A stretch of DNA of 33,627 nucleotides from positions 1 to 33,627 of the forward strand of contig NZ_JBASXK010000125.1 of the NCBI RefSeq assembly GCF_049276915.1. Direction: 5' to 3'. A model generated the notes under the pieces. That model ran no database searches and was not told the DNA's origin. It was given only the letters and a program-made list of their open reading frames with translations. A program made the translations under genes and the position numbers. Origin of the DNA: Aestuariivita sp049276915. Its GTDB lineage: Bacteria > Pseudomonadota > Alphaproteobacteria > Rhodobacterales > Rhodobacteraceae. How positions within the stretch are numbered: position 1 is the first letter of the stretch; each line of letters begins with the position of its first letter. Positions 16,307 to 24,556 of the stretch are shown piece after piece.

Positions 16307-16630
16307 ATGCTCGATTTCACCGCACCCAGACTGCAACCCCAACAGATGCGCTGCCAGCGCCGGGCGCATCTTGCGCGCAGGTCCGCGCGGCTGTGCCAAT
16401 TCCTGCTGGCCGGGCTGCTGGGCTGTGCGCTGGTGATCGAACCATCGCTGGTCACGGCAACGCGCGGTGGCATGGCAAGCCTGATGGCCAGAATACAGGT
16501 TGAGGCCCGGGTGCTGACAGAAGCGCGCCTGTCCCTGCCCGCGACAGTGCCGATCCTGCGCCTGCCCCTGGGCGAGGCAGACGAGGGTGGGACGGTGGCG
16601 CAAGCCGACACGACGATCCTGCGCCCCTGA
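16307..16630 (+). CDS. Small putative membrane protein, unknown
   Basis: 107 residues from an ATG at 16307; no recognised family. Residues 32-53 (about RLCQFLLAGLLGCALVIEP) form one hydrophobic segment after a basic N terminus, which suggests a signal anchor or signal peptide; the rest is alanine-rich and lacks motifs. No clear Shine-Dalgarno sequence precedes it. Support for reality: it ends tail-to-tail with the FKBP gene with a 16-base palindrome spanning both stop codons, and no longer ORF competes here. It could equally be a chance ORF in GC-rich DNA. Confidence 0.4.
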   Translation: MLDFTAPRLQPQQMRCQRRAHLARRSARLCQFLLAGLLGCALVIEPSLVTATRGGMASLMARIQVEARVLTEARLSLPATVPILRLPLGEADEGGTVAQADTTILRP

Positions 16631-16641
16631 GCGGGCTCAGG
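16626..16641. terminator. Palindrome over two convergent stop codons
   Basis: CCTGAGC-GG-GCTCAGG is a perfect 7-base-arm hairpin. It contains the TGA of the small plus-strand ORF (16628-16630) and the TGA of the FKBP gene on the minus strand (16639-16637). The symmetric position suggests a shared stop structure, but no T tract follows on either side. Confidence 0.4.
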
Positions 16642-17065
16642 CGATCGACATCAGTTCGATCTCGAAGGTCAGGTCCTGACCGGCCAGCGGATGGTTGGCA
16701 TCCAGCGTGACTTCGGTCTCTGACACGTCGACGACAACCACGGGCACGGCCTGTCCGCTTGGGGTCTGCATCTGCAGCTGCGTGCCGATATCCAGCGGGA
16801 TCTCGGCCGGGATGCCTTCGCGCGGGACCGCCTGACGCATGTCGGGATCACGTGGGCCATAGGCATCCTGACAGTCGATCTCGACCGTTTTCTTGTCACC
16901 GACGCTCATGCCGGGCAACGCCACGTCCAGTCCCGGAATGATCTGGCCACTGCCGACTTCGAACTCCAGAGGGGCACGCCCTTCAGAGCTGTCAAAGGTG
17001 GTGCCGTCCTTCAGGGTGCCGGTGTAATGAATGCTGACAGTATCGCCGGGTTTGACCTCGGTCAT
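16637..17065 (-). CDS. SlyD-like FKBP-type peptidyl-prolyl cis-trans isomerase
   Basis: 142 residues from the ATG at 17065 (GGAG six bases upstream). It catalyses prolyl isomerisation and often acts as a chaperone. The FKBP core is visible: GDTVSIHYTGTLKDGTTFDS (7-26), then PLEFEVGSGQIIPGLDVAL in two parts (PLEFEVGSG and QIIPGLDVALPGM, 32-53) and GDKKTVEI. The insert-in-flap domain typical of SlyD follows (about 68-125, with DAYGPRDP and a VDANHPLAGQ-like end, here LDANHPLAGQDLTFEIEL). The His-rich C-terminal tail of enteric SlyD is absent, so nickel delivery is not suggested. It is cytoplasmic. A much longer ORF on this strand that overlaps the next gene is an artefact. Confidence 0.95.
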   Translation of the reverse strand: MTEVKPGDTVSIHYTGTLKDGTTFDSSEGRAPLEFEVGSGQIIPGLDVALPGMSVGDKKTVEIDCQDAYGPRDPDMRQAVPREGIPAEIPLDIGTQLQMQTPSGQAVPVVVVDVSETEVTLDANHPLAGQDLTFEIELMSIA

Positions 17066-17233
17066 AAGCGTCTCCGATATGTTTGGGGGGGAAAGGGTGA
17101 GGCCGCGTCTCTCGCGGGTGCTCAGGCTCACCCCTAGCCTAACGTCTCGAGAGCGGATGTAAACCGCGGGCGCGCGGACCCTTTCGCCTGCGCCGGGCCT
17201 GTGCCAGATTGCGCCCAACAAAAGGAGGGGCGC

Positions 17234-17920
17234 ATGGCCATTACCACATGTGTGTTCGATGCCTATGGAACGCTGTTCGATGTCTCGGCCGCCGCGCGAC
17301 AGGCATCGCAGGAACCGGCCTTTCCGGACCTGAAGGACCGTTGGGGCGATCTGGCGAACCAGTGGCGCCTGAAGCAGTTGCAATATACCTGGCTGCGCGC
17401 TGTGGCCGATGCCCATACCGATTTCTGGGAGGTGACGCAGAACGGTCTGGACTGGGCGCTGGAGGCCACGGGGCTGGATGGCGACGCCGCCCTGCGCCAG
17501 CGCCTGCTGGATCTTTACTGGGAATTGCAGGCCTATCCCGAGGTGCCCGCCATGCTGGCGGCACTCAAGGCGGCAGGGCTGAACACGGCGATCCTGTCCA
17601 ATGGTTCGCCCGAAATGCTGGCTGGCGCGGTGCAATCCGCCGGGATCGGCGCGGTGCTGGATGATGTGCTTTCGGTGCAAAGCGTGGGCATCTTCAAACC
17701 CGACGCGCGGGTCTATGACCTGGTGGGCGCGCGGTTCGGCTGCGGCAAGGACGAGGTTCTGTTCGTGTCCTCCAACGGCTGGGACGCGGCCTGCGCGACG
17801 GGTTATGGCTTTGCCACGGCCTGGGTGAACCGCGCGGGCGAACCGCTGGATCGCCTGCCCTGGACACCGGCCACGATCCTGTCCGACCTGACAACCATCC
17901 CTCATATAGCAGGTGCCTGA
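17234..17920 (+). CDS. (S)-2-haloacid dehalogenase (type II, HAD superfamily)
   Basis: 228 residues from the ATG at 17234, preceded by AAAGGAGG. HAD motifs: Asp9 nucleophile in VFDAYGTLFDV, Ser122-Asn123 in LSNGSPEML, Lys155 in FKPDARVY, and SSNGWDAACA (179-188) with Asp184. The substrate-side segment NQWRLKQLQYTWLR (42-55) is typical of L-2-haloacid dehalogenases, which hydrolyse 2-haloalkanoic acids to 2-hydroxyacids. The stop shares a base with the next start (TGATG), so it is translationally coupled with the hydrolase gene. Many marine roseobacters carry such genes; the natural substrate may differ. Confidence 0.93.
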   Translation: MAITTCVFDAYGTLFDVSAAARQASQEPAFPDLKDRWGDLANQWRLKQLQYTWLRAVADAHTDFWEVTQNGLDWALEATGLDGDAALRQRLLDLYWELQAYPEVPAMLAALKAAGLNTAILSNGSPEMLAGAVQSAGIGAVLDDVLSVQSVGIFKPDARVYDLVGARFGCGKDEVLFVSSNGWDAACATGYGFATAWVNRAGEPLDRLPWTPATILSDLTTIPHIAGA

Positions 17921-18744
17921 TGCCAACCTTTACCGCCTCTGACGGTCTGAACCTGTTTTACAGCGACGAAGGTGCAGGCCTGCCGGTTCTGTGCCTGTCC
18001 GGCCTTACGCGCAACACGCTGGATTTCAACTATGTCAGCCCGCATCTGTCGGATTGCCGGTTGATCAAGATGGATTACCGCGGGCGCGGTCAGTCCGACT
18101 GGGCCGAGGATTTCATGACCTATCAGGTGCCCATCGAAGTGGGCGACGTGATCACCATGCTGGATCATCTGGGCCTTGAGAAAGTCGCCATTCTGGGCAC
18201 CTCGCGCGGGGGTCTGGTGGCGATGGGTCTGGCCGTGGCGGCCCCCGATCGCATCCTGGGTGTCGCGTTCAACGATATCGGCCCGGTGATCGAACCCGTG
18301 GGGCTGGATGTCATCAAGGGCTATCTCGGGCGCAATCCGGTCTGGAAAACCCATGAAGAGGCCGCACGCGAGTTGCCAAGGGTCATGACCGGGTTTCGAA
18401 ACGTACCCGACACGCGCTGGATGCAAGAGGCCCGCACGCTTTATCGCCAGACAGCGGATGGTCTGAGCATTACCTATGACCCGCGCCTGCGCGACGCGGT
18501 GCTGGCCACCGGCGGGCAGCCAGCCCCGGATCTCTGGCCCTTTTTCGAGGCGCTGATCGGCAAGCCGATGGCGCTGATCCGGGGGGCAAACAGCGATTTG
18601 CTGTCACCCGAAACAGTGGCCGAGATGGCACGCCGCGCCCCCGGCCTGATCGTGGCCGAGGTGCCCGACCGCGCCCATATCCCTTATCTCGACGAGGCGG
18701 AATCCGTCGCCGCCCTGCGCACATGGCTGGAGCTGATGACATGA
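17920..18744 (+). CDS. Alpha/beta hydrolase
   Basis: 274 residues, alpha/beta-hydrolase fold. The nucleophile is Ser95 in GTSRGG; the oxyanion segment is LCLSGLTRNTLDF near 24-36; MDYRGRGQSDW (51-61) and the catalytic His in DRAHIPYLDE near the C terminus are as expected. It is cytoplasmic, with no signal peptide. The start ATG overlaps the dehalogenase stop by one base and its end overlaps the next gene in ATGA, so three genes form one unit. The substrate cannot be told; ester or C-C bond hydrolysis are both possible. Confidence 0.9.
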   Translation: MPTFTASDGLNLFYSDEGAGLPVLCLSGLTRNTLDFNYVSPHLSDCRLIKMDYRGRGQSDWAEDFMTYQVPIEVGDVITMLDHLGLEKVAILGTSRGGLVAMGLAVAAPDRILGVAFNDIGPVIEPVGLDVIKGYLGRNPVWKTHEEAARELPRVMTGFRNVPDTRWMQEARTLYRQTADGLSITYDPRLRDAVLATGGQPAPDLWPFFEALIGKPMALIRGANSDLLSPETVAEMARRAPGLIVAEVPDRAHIPYLDEAESVAALRTWLELMT

Positions 18745-19721
18745 ATATCGACATGATCGAAGCCGCCGCGGCGCGGCTGCAAGGCCATGCAAGACGCACG
18801 CCGCTGCTGAGCTCGCCCTTTCTTGACGAGATCGCCGGACGGCGTGTCTGGATCAAACCGGAATGTCTGCAACATACCGGAAGCTTCAAGTTTCGCGGTG
18901 GCTGGTCGGCGGTTTCGGCGCTGGAACCCGAGGTGCGCGCGCGCGGCGTCATCGCCTTTTCCAGCGGCAATCATGCGCAAGGCGTCGCATTGGCGGCGCG
19001 CCTGCATGGCGTTTCGGCGGTGATCATCATGCCATCGGATGCGCCGCGCATGAAGATCGACAACACCCGCGCCCTCGGGGCCGAGGTGGTGCTGTATGAT
19101 CGCAACTCGCAAGACCGCGACGCCATCGGGGCCGAGCTGTCACAGGCCCGCGGGCTGACCCTGATCAAACCTTTCGACGAGCCGCAGGTCATCGCCGGAC
19201 AAGGCACCGCAGGGCTGGAAATCGCCGCGCAGGCCGCCGAAGTCGGCGTCACGCGGGCCGATGTGCTGGTCTGTTGCGGCGGCGGCGGTCTGACCTCGGG
19301 CATCGCGCTGGCGCTGGAGGCCAAAGCCCCCGCCATGCGCGTGCGCCCGGTTGAGCCGGAAGGCTTTGATGATGTGGCCCGCTCCCTTGCCTCGGGCGGC
19401 ATCGAACGCAACAACCGGACCTCTGGCTCGCTGTGCGATGCGATCCTGACACCGGCACCGGGTGTGCTTACCTTTCCCATCATGCACCGGCTCTGTGGCC
19501 CCGGCATCGTGGTCAGCGAAGACGAGGCACAGCGCGCCATGGTGGCGGCCTTCGAACGGCTCAAGCTGGTGGCCGAACCGGGTGGCGCGGTTGCGCTGGC
19601 GGCCGCGCTCTATCATGGCGACGCCATCGACGGGGATGACGTCATCGCCACGATTTCGGGCGGGAATGTCGATGCACATGTCTTTGCCGACGCCCTCGGC
19701 CGATTTGGCGGCAAGGCGTAA
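18741..19721 (+). CDS. Threonine/serine dehydratase-like PLP enzyme
   Basis: 326 residues, fold type II PLP enzyme. The ATG at 18741 overlaps the hydrolase stop (ATGA). The PLP lysine is Lys50 in TGSFKFRGG; SSGNHAQGVALAARL (about 80-94) binds the substrate carboxylate; the glycine-rich phosphate loop is CCGGGGLTSG (about 180-189). There is no C-terminal ACT regulatory domain, so it is the short catabolic or serine racemase/threo-3-hydroxyaspartate ammonia-lyase type rather than biosynthetic IlvA. The exact substrate is not decided. It is the last gene of the dehalogenase unit; an 89-base gap separates it from pcaD. Confidence 0.92.
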   Translation: MNIDMIEAAAARLQGHARRTPLLSSPFLDEIAGRRVWIKPECLQHTGSFKFRGGWSAVSALEPEVRARGVIAFSSGNHAQGVALAARLHGVSAVIIMPSDAPRMKIDNTRALGAEVVLYDRNSQDRDAIGAELSQARGLTLIKPFDEPQVIAGQGTAGLEIAAQAAEVGVTRADVLVCCGGGGLTSGIALALEAKAPAMRVRPVEPEGFDDVARSLASGGIERNNRTSGSLCDAILTPAPGVLTFPIMHRLCGPGIVVSEDEAQRAMVAAFERLKLVAEPGGAVALAAALYHGDAIDGDDVIATISGGNVDAHVFADALGRFGGKA

Positions 19722-19744
19722 GCGGTGCGGCGCGGACCATCCCA

Positions 19745-19773
19745 TTGCAGGCCTTTCCCCAAGACGGCAAAAT
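19745..19773 (+). promoter_or_regulatory. Possible promoter for pcaD-pcaB
   Basis: TTGCAG (19745-19750), 17 bases, CAAAAT (19768-19773), 37 bases before the pcaD start. The spacing is ideal but the -10 box is poor. Confidence 0.35.
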
Positions 19774-19810
19774 GCTCTAACACTGCCTGATCACGCCAAG
19801 GAGACCCCCC

Positions 19811-20599
19811 ATGCAGATCGCCGATCTGGGAGACGTTCAGCTTCATTATCGCATCGACGGGCCCGACGATGGTGCACCGCTGGTCTTTGCCAATTCACTG
19901 GGCACCGATCTCAGGCTGTGGGATGAGGTTCTGCCGCTTCTGCCTCAGGGCCTGCGCATCATCCGCTATGACAAGCGCGGCCACGGGCTGTCCTCCTGCC
20001 CGCCCGCGCCCTATACGATGGGTGCGCTGGTTTCGGATGCCGAACGCCTGCTGGATCATCTGAAGCTGCGCGACTGCCTGTTCGTGGGCCTGTCCATCGG
20101 CGGCATGATCGCGCAGGGCCTCGCGGCCAAGCGACTTGATCTGGTGCGTGCGCTGGTGCTGTCCAACACCGGGGCGAAAATCGGCACCCGCGAGATGTGG
20201 GCCGAGCGCATCGCGGCCGTCGAGGCCAACGGGATCGAGGCGCTGGCCGATCCGGTGATGGAGCGCTGGTTCTCGGCCTCTTTCCGCGCCACGCCGGAAC
20301 TGGCTCTGTGGCGCAACATGCTGGTGCGCCAGCCTGCTGCGGGCTATGCGGGCTGCTCGGCGGCTATCGCGGGGACGGATTTCTATACCACGACGGCAGC
20401 GCTGCGCCTGCCAGTGCTGGGCATCGCGGGCAGCGCGGATGGCTCGACCCCGCCCGATCTGGTGCGCGAAACCGTTGATCTGGTGCCGGGTTCGAAATTC
20501 CATCTGATGCGCGGCGTCGGGCATCTGCCCTGCGTGGAGAACCCGCGCGACTATGCGCAGGTCCTGAGTGATTTCCTGCGCGAGACGGGACATATCTGA
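19811..20599 (+). CDS. pcaD: 3-oxoadipate enol-lactonase
   Basis: 262 residues; hydrolyses 3-oxoadipate enol-lactone to 3-oxoadipate in the protocatechuate branch of the beta-ketoadipate pathway. Alpha/beta-hydrolase motifs: FANSLGTDLRLWDEV (26-40), YDKRGHGLS (53-61), the nucleophile Ser95 in VGLSIGGM, Asp in AGSADGSTPP and His in GVGHLPCVE near the C terminus. AAGGAG lies directly upstream. The identity is supported by pcaB starting three bases after its stop. Confidence 0.93.
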   Translation: MQIADLGDVQLHYRIDGPDDGAPLVFANSLGTDLRLWDEVLPLLPQGLRIIRYDKRGHGLSSCPPAPYTMGALVSDAERLLDHLKLRDCLFVGLSIGGMIAQGLAAKRLDLVRALVLSNTGAKIGTREMWAERIAAVEANGIEALADPVMERWFSASFRATPELALWRNMLVRQPAAGYAGCSAAIAGTDFYTTTAALRLPVLGIAGSADGSTPPDLVRETVDLVPGSKFHLMRGVGHLPCVENPRDYAQVLSDFLRETGHI

Positions 20600-20602
20600 C
20601 CC

Positions 20603-21934
20603 ATGGCAGCCTCGGTTTTCGACAGCCCGCTTTACAGCCGCCTCTTTCCCACCGGCGAGGTCGGCCGGCTGTTCACCGACAGCGCCGAACTGCGCGCCAT
20701 GCTGCTGGTCGAAGGGGCGCTGGCGCGGGTGCAGGGGGCGCAGGGCATCATCCCCGAGACCAGCGCCCAGGCGATCCACCGCGCCACCATGGAGGTGCAG
20801 ATCGACCCGGCGTCCCTGAGTGCGCCAACGGGCGAGAACGGGGTCAGCGTGCCGGGGCTGGTGGCGGCGTTTCGTGGCGAGATGAACGCGCCGGAACATG
20901 CGCAATATGTCCATTGGGGCGCGACATCGCAGGATATCATCGACACGGCGCTGATGCTGCGCCTGCGCCAGGCGCTGAGCCTGTGCGAAGAGGCCTTGCG
21001 CGCCACGCTGAACGCCCTTGCGGCGCTGGCCGGAGAGCATGCCGCATTGCCCATGGCCGCGCGCACCTATGGGCAGGACGCCACGCCCACGTCTTTCGGG
21101 GCGGTGGTGGCCGGCTGGGGCTGGCCGCTTCTGGACCTGTGTGCAGAGATCACGGCGCTGAAGCCCGCAACGCTCTGGGTGTCGCTGTCCGGAGCGGCGG
21201 GCACATCGGCGGCCCTTGGCCCAAAGGCCGATGCGACGCGAGCCGCTCTGGCCGAGGCCCTGGGTCTGCATGATCCGGGTCGCGGCTGGCATACCGACCG
21301 TGGCCCCGTCCTGCGCCTTGCGGGATGGACGGGCCGGGTCAGCGCGGCGCTGGCCAAGATCGGCGAAGATCTGACGCTTCTCAGCCGCTCGGGCACGGGC
21401 GAGGTGGCGCTGTCGGGATCGGGGGCCTCATCGACAATGCCGCAAAAGCAAAACCCGGTGGCTCCTGCGGCGCTGAGCGCCCTGAACGCGCAGACACAGG
21501 CGCAGCTGGGCGCGCTGATGGCGGCGGGCGTGCATCGCGACCAGCGCGACGGGGCGGCATGGTTCGGCGAATGGCTGGCCCTGCCGCAGCTGGTGCTGGG
21601 CACCGCATCGGCGCTGGAGATCGCCCGCACCCTGGCCGGCCAGATCGCACCGCGCCCCGAGGCCATGGCCGCGCATCTGGCTGCCGGGATGGACATGATC
21701 CATGCCGAGGCGCTGAGCTTTGCCCTTGCCGCCCGGATGGCGCGACCCGAGGCGCAGGCGCTGGTCAAGGCGCTGTGCCGTGACGCCCAGCAAAGCCGGA
21801 CCCCCCTGTCGGTTCTGGTGGCGCGCGATCACCCCGACCTGGACGGAGCCGTGCTGTTCGATCCGGCCCACCAGATGGGCAATGCGCCTGCGGACGCCCG
21901 GCGGTTCGTGCAGGCGGTTGCGCGGCTGGGCTGA
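20603..21934 (+). CDS. pcaB: 3-carboxy-cis,cis-muconate cycloisomerase
   Basis: 443 residues, fumarase/aspartase superfamily; converts 3-carboxy-cis,cis-muconate to 4-carboxymuconolactone. HWGATSQDIIDTAL near 106-119 and the superfamily signature SGSGASSTMPQKQNP (about 273-287) with the catalytic serine loop are clear. The length is typical of alphaproteobacterial PcaB. It is in an operon with pcaD. The pathway step between them (pcaC decarboxylase) and the dioxygenase genes pcaHG are not in the window. Confidence 0.94.
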   Translation: MAASVFDSPLYSRLFPTGEVGRLFTDSAELRAMLLVEGALARVQGAQGIIPETSAQAIHRATMEVQIDPASLSAPTGENGVSVPGLVAAFRGEMNAPEHAQYVHWGATSQDIIDTALMLRLRQALSLCEEALRATLNALAALAGEHAALPMAARTYGQDATPTSFGAVVAGWGWPLLDLCAEITALKPATLWVSLSGAAGTSAALGPKADATRAALAEALGLHDPGRGWHTDRGPVLRLAGWTGRVSAALAKIGEDLTLLSRSGTGEVALSGSGASSTMPQKQNPVAPAALSALNAQTQAQLGALMAAGVHRDQRDGAAWFGEWLALPQLVLGTASALEIARTLAGQIAPRPEAMAAHLAAGMDMIHAEALSFALAARMARPEAQALVKALCRDAQQSRTPLSVLVARDHPDLDGAVLFDPAHQMGNAPADARRFVQAVARLG

Positions 21935-21943
21935 GCGGATCAT

Positions 21944-22001
21944 GGGGGCTCTGCCCCCGCGCCAAGGGGCGCTCCCCCGGGGTATTCAAGACCAGAAAGA
22001 G
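21944..22001 (+). repeat. Tail element after pcaB: two hairpins plus copy 2 of the repeated motif
   Basis: Directly after the pcaB stop: GGGGGC-TCT-GCCCCC (21944-21958), GCGCC-AAGG-GGCGC (21959-21972), then CCCCCGGGGTATTCAAGACC continuing AGAAAGAG to 22001. The last part matches the element at 1731-1752. No T run is present, but the position after a stop suggests an end-of-transcript or mRNA-stability role. Confidence 0.6.
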
Positions 22002-22031
22002 AGGCAGGACGGGGCCTGATTTTCCTGTGGG

Positions 22032-22046
22032 TTTTCAAATATTCCC
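22032..22046 (-). repeat. Intergenic tail element, copy 3 (diverged)
   Basis: On the minus strand GGGAATATTTGAAAA, facing copy 2 from 31 bases away. It is less well kept than the other two copies and lacks ACCAGAAAGA. Confidence 0.35.
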
Positions 22047-22139
22047 AAGGGGTTCGCAGGTGCAGTCCCTTGGCCGGGCGGCGATTGCGCCCCTTTCCAA
22101 CAGCGGCGCGCGCGCATAACGTGGCCCTTCAGAACCGAA

Positions 22140-23378
22140 GTGAGCCCCGATTTGCGCCTGCCCATCGTTTTTATCATGATCACCGTGATGCTGGACGCAA
22201 TGGGCATCGGCCTGATCGTTCCGGTCATGCCCGAATTGCTGCTTGAGGTTCAGGGCGGAACTCTGGCCTCGGCGGCGCTTTGGGGCGGGGTTCTGTCGAC
22301 GGTATTCGCGGTGATGCAGTTTCTGTTCGGACCGTTCATCGGGGCGATCTCGGACCGCTACGGGCGCAGGCCGGTGCTGCTGGTGTCGCTGATGGTGATG
22401 AGCCTGCAGTACCTGGTGATGGCGGTGGCCGGGTCGATCTGGCTGCTGCTGATGGGTCGGATCGTGGGCGGGATCACGGCGGCGACCGGGGCGACGGCCA
22501 GCGCCTATATGGCCGATATCTCCAAACCCCATGAGAAGGCCGCGAATTTCGGGCTGATCGGGGCGTCATTCGGAGCGGGTTTCGTTCTGGGACCGCTGAT
22601 CGGCGGGATGCTGGGGGAATATGGCACCCGCGCGCCGTTCTTTGCCGCCGCCGCGCTGGCTGCGGTCAATGCGGTCTTTGGCTATCTGGTGCTGCGCGAG
22701 ACCGTGACCGACCGCATCCGCCGCCCGTTTGAGTGGCGGCGCGCCAATCCGTTCGGCGCGTTCCGCCATCTTGCGCGGCTGCCGGGGATCGGCCCTTTGC
22801 TGGTGGTGTATTTCACCTATCAGGTGGCGTTTTACGTCTATCCCGCGATCTGGTCCTTTTTCACCCAGGAGCGGTTCGGCTGGTCACCGCAGATGATCGG
22901 TCTGTCGCTGGCGCTGTTCGGGGTGATGATCGCCGTGGTGCAGGGCGGGCTGATCCGGCTGGTGCTGCGTCGCTTTGGCGAACGCCTCACGGTGATCTAT
23001 GGCCATCTGTTCGACATGGCGGCCTTTGGTGCGATCGCCTTTGTGGCCAGTGGGGCGGTGGCGCTGGTGCTGACGCCCCTGGCGGCGATTGGTGCGGTGA
23101 TCACCCCGGCCCTTCAGGCGATGATGTCGCGCAGCGTGGGCGATGATGCCCAGGGCGAGTTGCAGGGGGTGCTGACCTCGCTCAATGCGCTGGCGATGAT
23201 CATCGCGCCTTTGCTGATGACCAGCGTGTTTGCCGCCTTTACCGGGCCGGGGGCACCGGTCTATCTGCCGGGGGCTCCGTTCCTGGTCTCAATGCTCTTG
23301 ATGGGGATCGGGCTGGTGGTGTTTTTGCGCAGGCCTGCGCCATGCGGTGCCGCGCAGCAGGGCGACAGTCTGGCTTGA
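22140..23378 (+). CDS. MFS exporter, tetracycline-resistance (TCR/Tet) type
   Basis: 412 residues from a GTG start at 22140, with twelve predicted membrane segments. Segment 1 carries TVMLDAMGIGLIVPVMP, typical of the TetA group; motif A reads GAISDRYGRRPVLL (about 68-81), and GRIVGGITAATGAT (103-116) matches the conserved segment-4 part. It is expected to exchange a drug or small molecule for protons at the inner membrane. Resistance to tetracycline itself cannot be claimed; chromosomal homologues have varied substrates. There is no adjacent TetR regulator. It is 86 bases before the alcohol dehydrogenase gene on the same strand. Confidence 0.92.
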   Translation: MSPDLRLPIVFIMITVMLDAMGIGLIVPVMPELLLEVQGGTLASAALWGGVLSTVFAVMQFLFGPFIGAISDRYGRRPVLLVSLMVMSLQYLVMAVAGSIWLLLMGRIVGGITAATGATASAYMADISKPHEKAANFGLIGASFGAGFVLGPLIGGMLGEYGTRAPFFAAAALAAVNAVFGYLVLRETVTDRIRRPFEWRRANPFGAFRHLARLPGIGPLLVVYFTYQVAFYVYPAIWSFFTQERFGWSPQMIGLSLALFGVMIAVVQGGLIRLVLRRFGERLTVIYGHLFDMAAFGAIAFVASGAVALVLTPLAAIGAVITPALQAMMSRSVGDDAQGELQGVLTSLNALAMIIAPLLMTSVFAAFTGPGAPVYLPGAPFLVSMLLMGIGLVVFLRRPAPCGAAQQGDSLA

Positions 23379-23464
23379 CGCGCGATGACGCGGGGCGTTT
23401 GGGGCTTGCAGCGCCCCCGATTGCCCGGCACGTTCGCAGCCAGCAAGAAACAAGGGAGCCTTCC

Positions 23465-24553
23465 ATGCAAACGATCAAAGCCGCCGTCTGTCATGAGTTT
23501 GGCAAACCCCTTGTGATCGAAGATATCCAGATCGCACCGCCCGGCATGGGCGAGGTCGAGGTCACGCTGGATGCCGTGGCGATCTGCCATTCGGATATTT
23601 CCTTTGCCGAAGGGGCCTGGGGCGGATCCTTGCCCGCGGTTTACGGTCATGAGGCCGCCGGTGTGGTCAGCGCTGTCGGCGCGGGTGTCAGCACTGCGCG
23701 TGTCGGTAACAGCGTTGTCGTCACGCTGATCCGGGCCTGTGGTACCTGCCCGTCCTGCGCGGGCGGCAAGCCGACGATTTGCGAGACACCCCATGACGGG
23801 GATCACGGGCCGATCCGGACGATGGAGGGCGGCATGCTGCATCAGGCCATGGCATCTGGTGCCTTTGCCGAAAAGGTCGTGGTGGATCAAAGCCAGGTTG
23901 TCACCATCGGTGATGACATCGCCAAGACCTCGGCCAGCCTGATTGCTTGCGGGGTGATCACCGGCGTGGGTGCAGTGGTGCATGCCGCGGGTCTGCGCGC
24001 GGGTCAGGACGTGGTGGTGATCGGCGCGGGCGGCGTCGGTCTGAACGCCATTCAGGGCGCGCGCATAGCCGGGGCGCGGCGCATCGTGGCCGTGGACATG
24101 ACCGAGGAAAAGCTTGAGATCGCCCGCAGCTTTGGGGCCACCGACGGGGTGCTGGCCACCCACAAGGCCCCCTGGAGGGCCGCGCAGAAAGCCATGGGGC
24201 GCGGGGCGGATGCGGTGATCGTCACCGTGGGCGCGATCCCGGCCTATGATCAGGCACCGCGTTACCTTGCGCGCGGCGGCAAGGTGATCATGGTGGGGAT
24301 GCCCCATTCCGGTGAGATGGCCAGCTATGAGCCGGCGACCATGTCCTTTCTGGGTCAGGGCATGATCGGCTCGAAGATGGGCGATGTGGTGATCCAGCGG
24401 GATATTCCGTGGATGGTCGATCTGTATCGGCAGGGACGGCTGCAACTGGATGAGCTGATCTCGAACCGCTGGTCGCTGGATCAGATCAACGAGGCGATCG
24501 CCGACACCAAGACCGGTTCGGCCAAGCGCAATGTGATCGTGTTCAACCGCTGA
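23465..24553 (+). CDS. Zinc-dependent alcohol dehydrogenase (MDR family)
   Basis: 362 residues from the ATG at 23465 with GGGAG eight bases upstream; an in-frame start 41 codons earlier would overlap the MFS gene and was rejected. Catalytic zinc ligands are Cys41 (ICHSD), His62 and Glu63 (YGHEAAG); the structural zinc site is CGTCPSCAGGKPTIC (Cys92, 95, 98, 106). The dinucleotide fold is GAGGVGLNAIQGA, followed by VAVDM where the Asp fits NAD over NADP. The C terminus ISNRWSLDQINEAI is typical of the class-III-like branch. It oxidises an alcohol to an aldehyde; the substrate is not known. It is convergent with the Rieske gene (three bases between stops). Confidence 0.93.
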   Translation: MQTIKAAVCHEFGKPLVIEDIQIAPPGMGEVEVTLDAVAICHSDISFAEGAWGGSLPAVYGHEAAGVVSAVGAGVSTARVGNSVVVTLIRACGTCPSCAGGKPTICETPHDGDHGPIRTMEGGMLHQAMASGAFAEKVVVDQSQVVTIGDDIAKTSASLIACGVITGVGAVVHAAGLRAGQDVVVIGAGGVGLNAIQGARIAGARRIVAVDMTEEKLEIARSFGATDGVLATHKAPWRAAQKAMGRGADAVIVTVGAIPAYDQAPRYLARGGKVIMVGMPHSGEMASYEPATMSFLGQGMIGSKMGDVVIQRDIPWMVDLYRQGRLQLDELISNRWSLDQINEAIADTKTGSAKRNVIVFNR

Positions 24554-24556
24554 ACC

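Noticed and set aside
17066..17926. Upstream extension of the FKBP gene to 17926
   Set aside because: It would run antisense over the whole dehalogenase gene. The FKBP start at 17065 has a good ribosome-binding site and matches family length.
19895..21292. Long minus-strand ORF opposite pcaD and pcaB
   Set aside because: The composition (Arg, Gly, His rich) is that of a shadow frame, and it spans two genes that are well recognised on the plus strand.
22140..23378. Tetracycline resistance gene
   Set aside because: The protein is of the TCR/Tet MFS group, but motifs alone do not show the substrate and no tetR lies beside it; kept as a general exporter.
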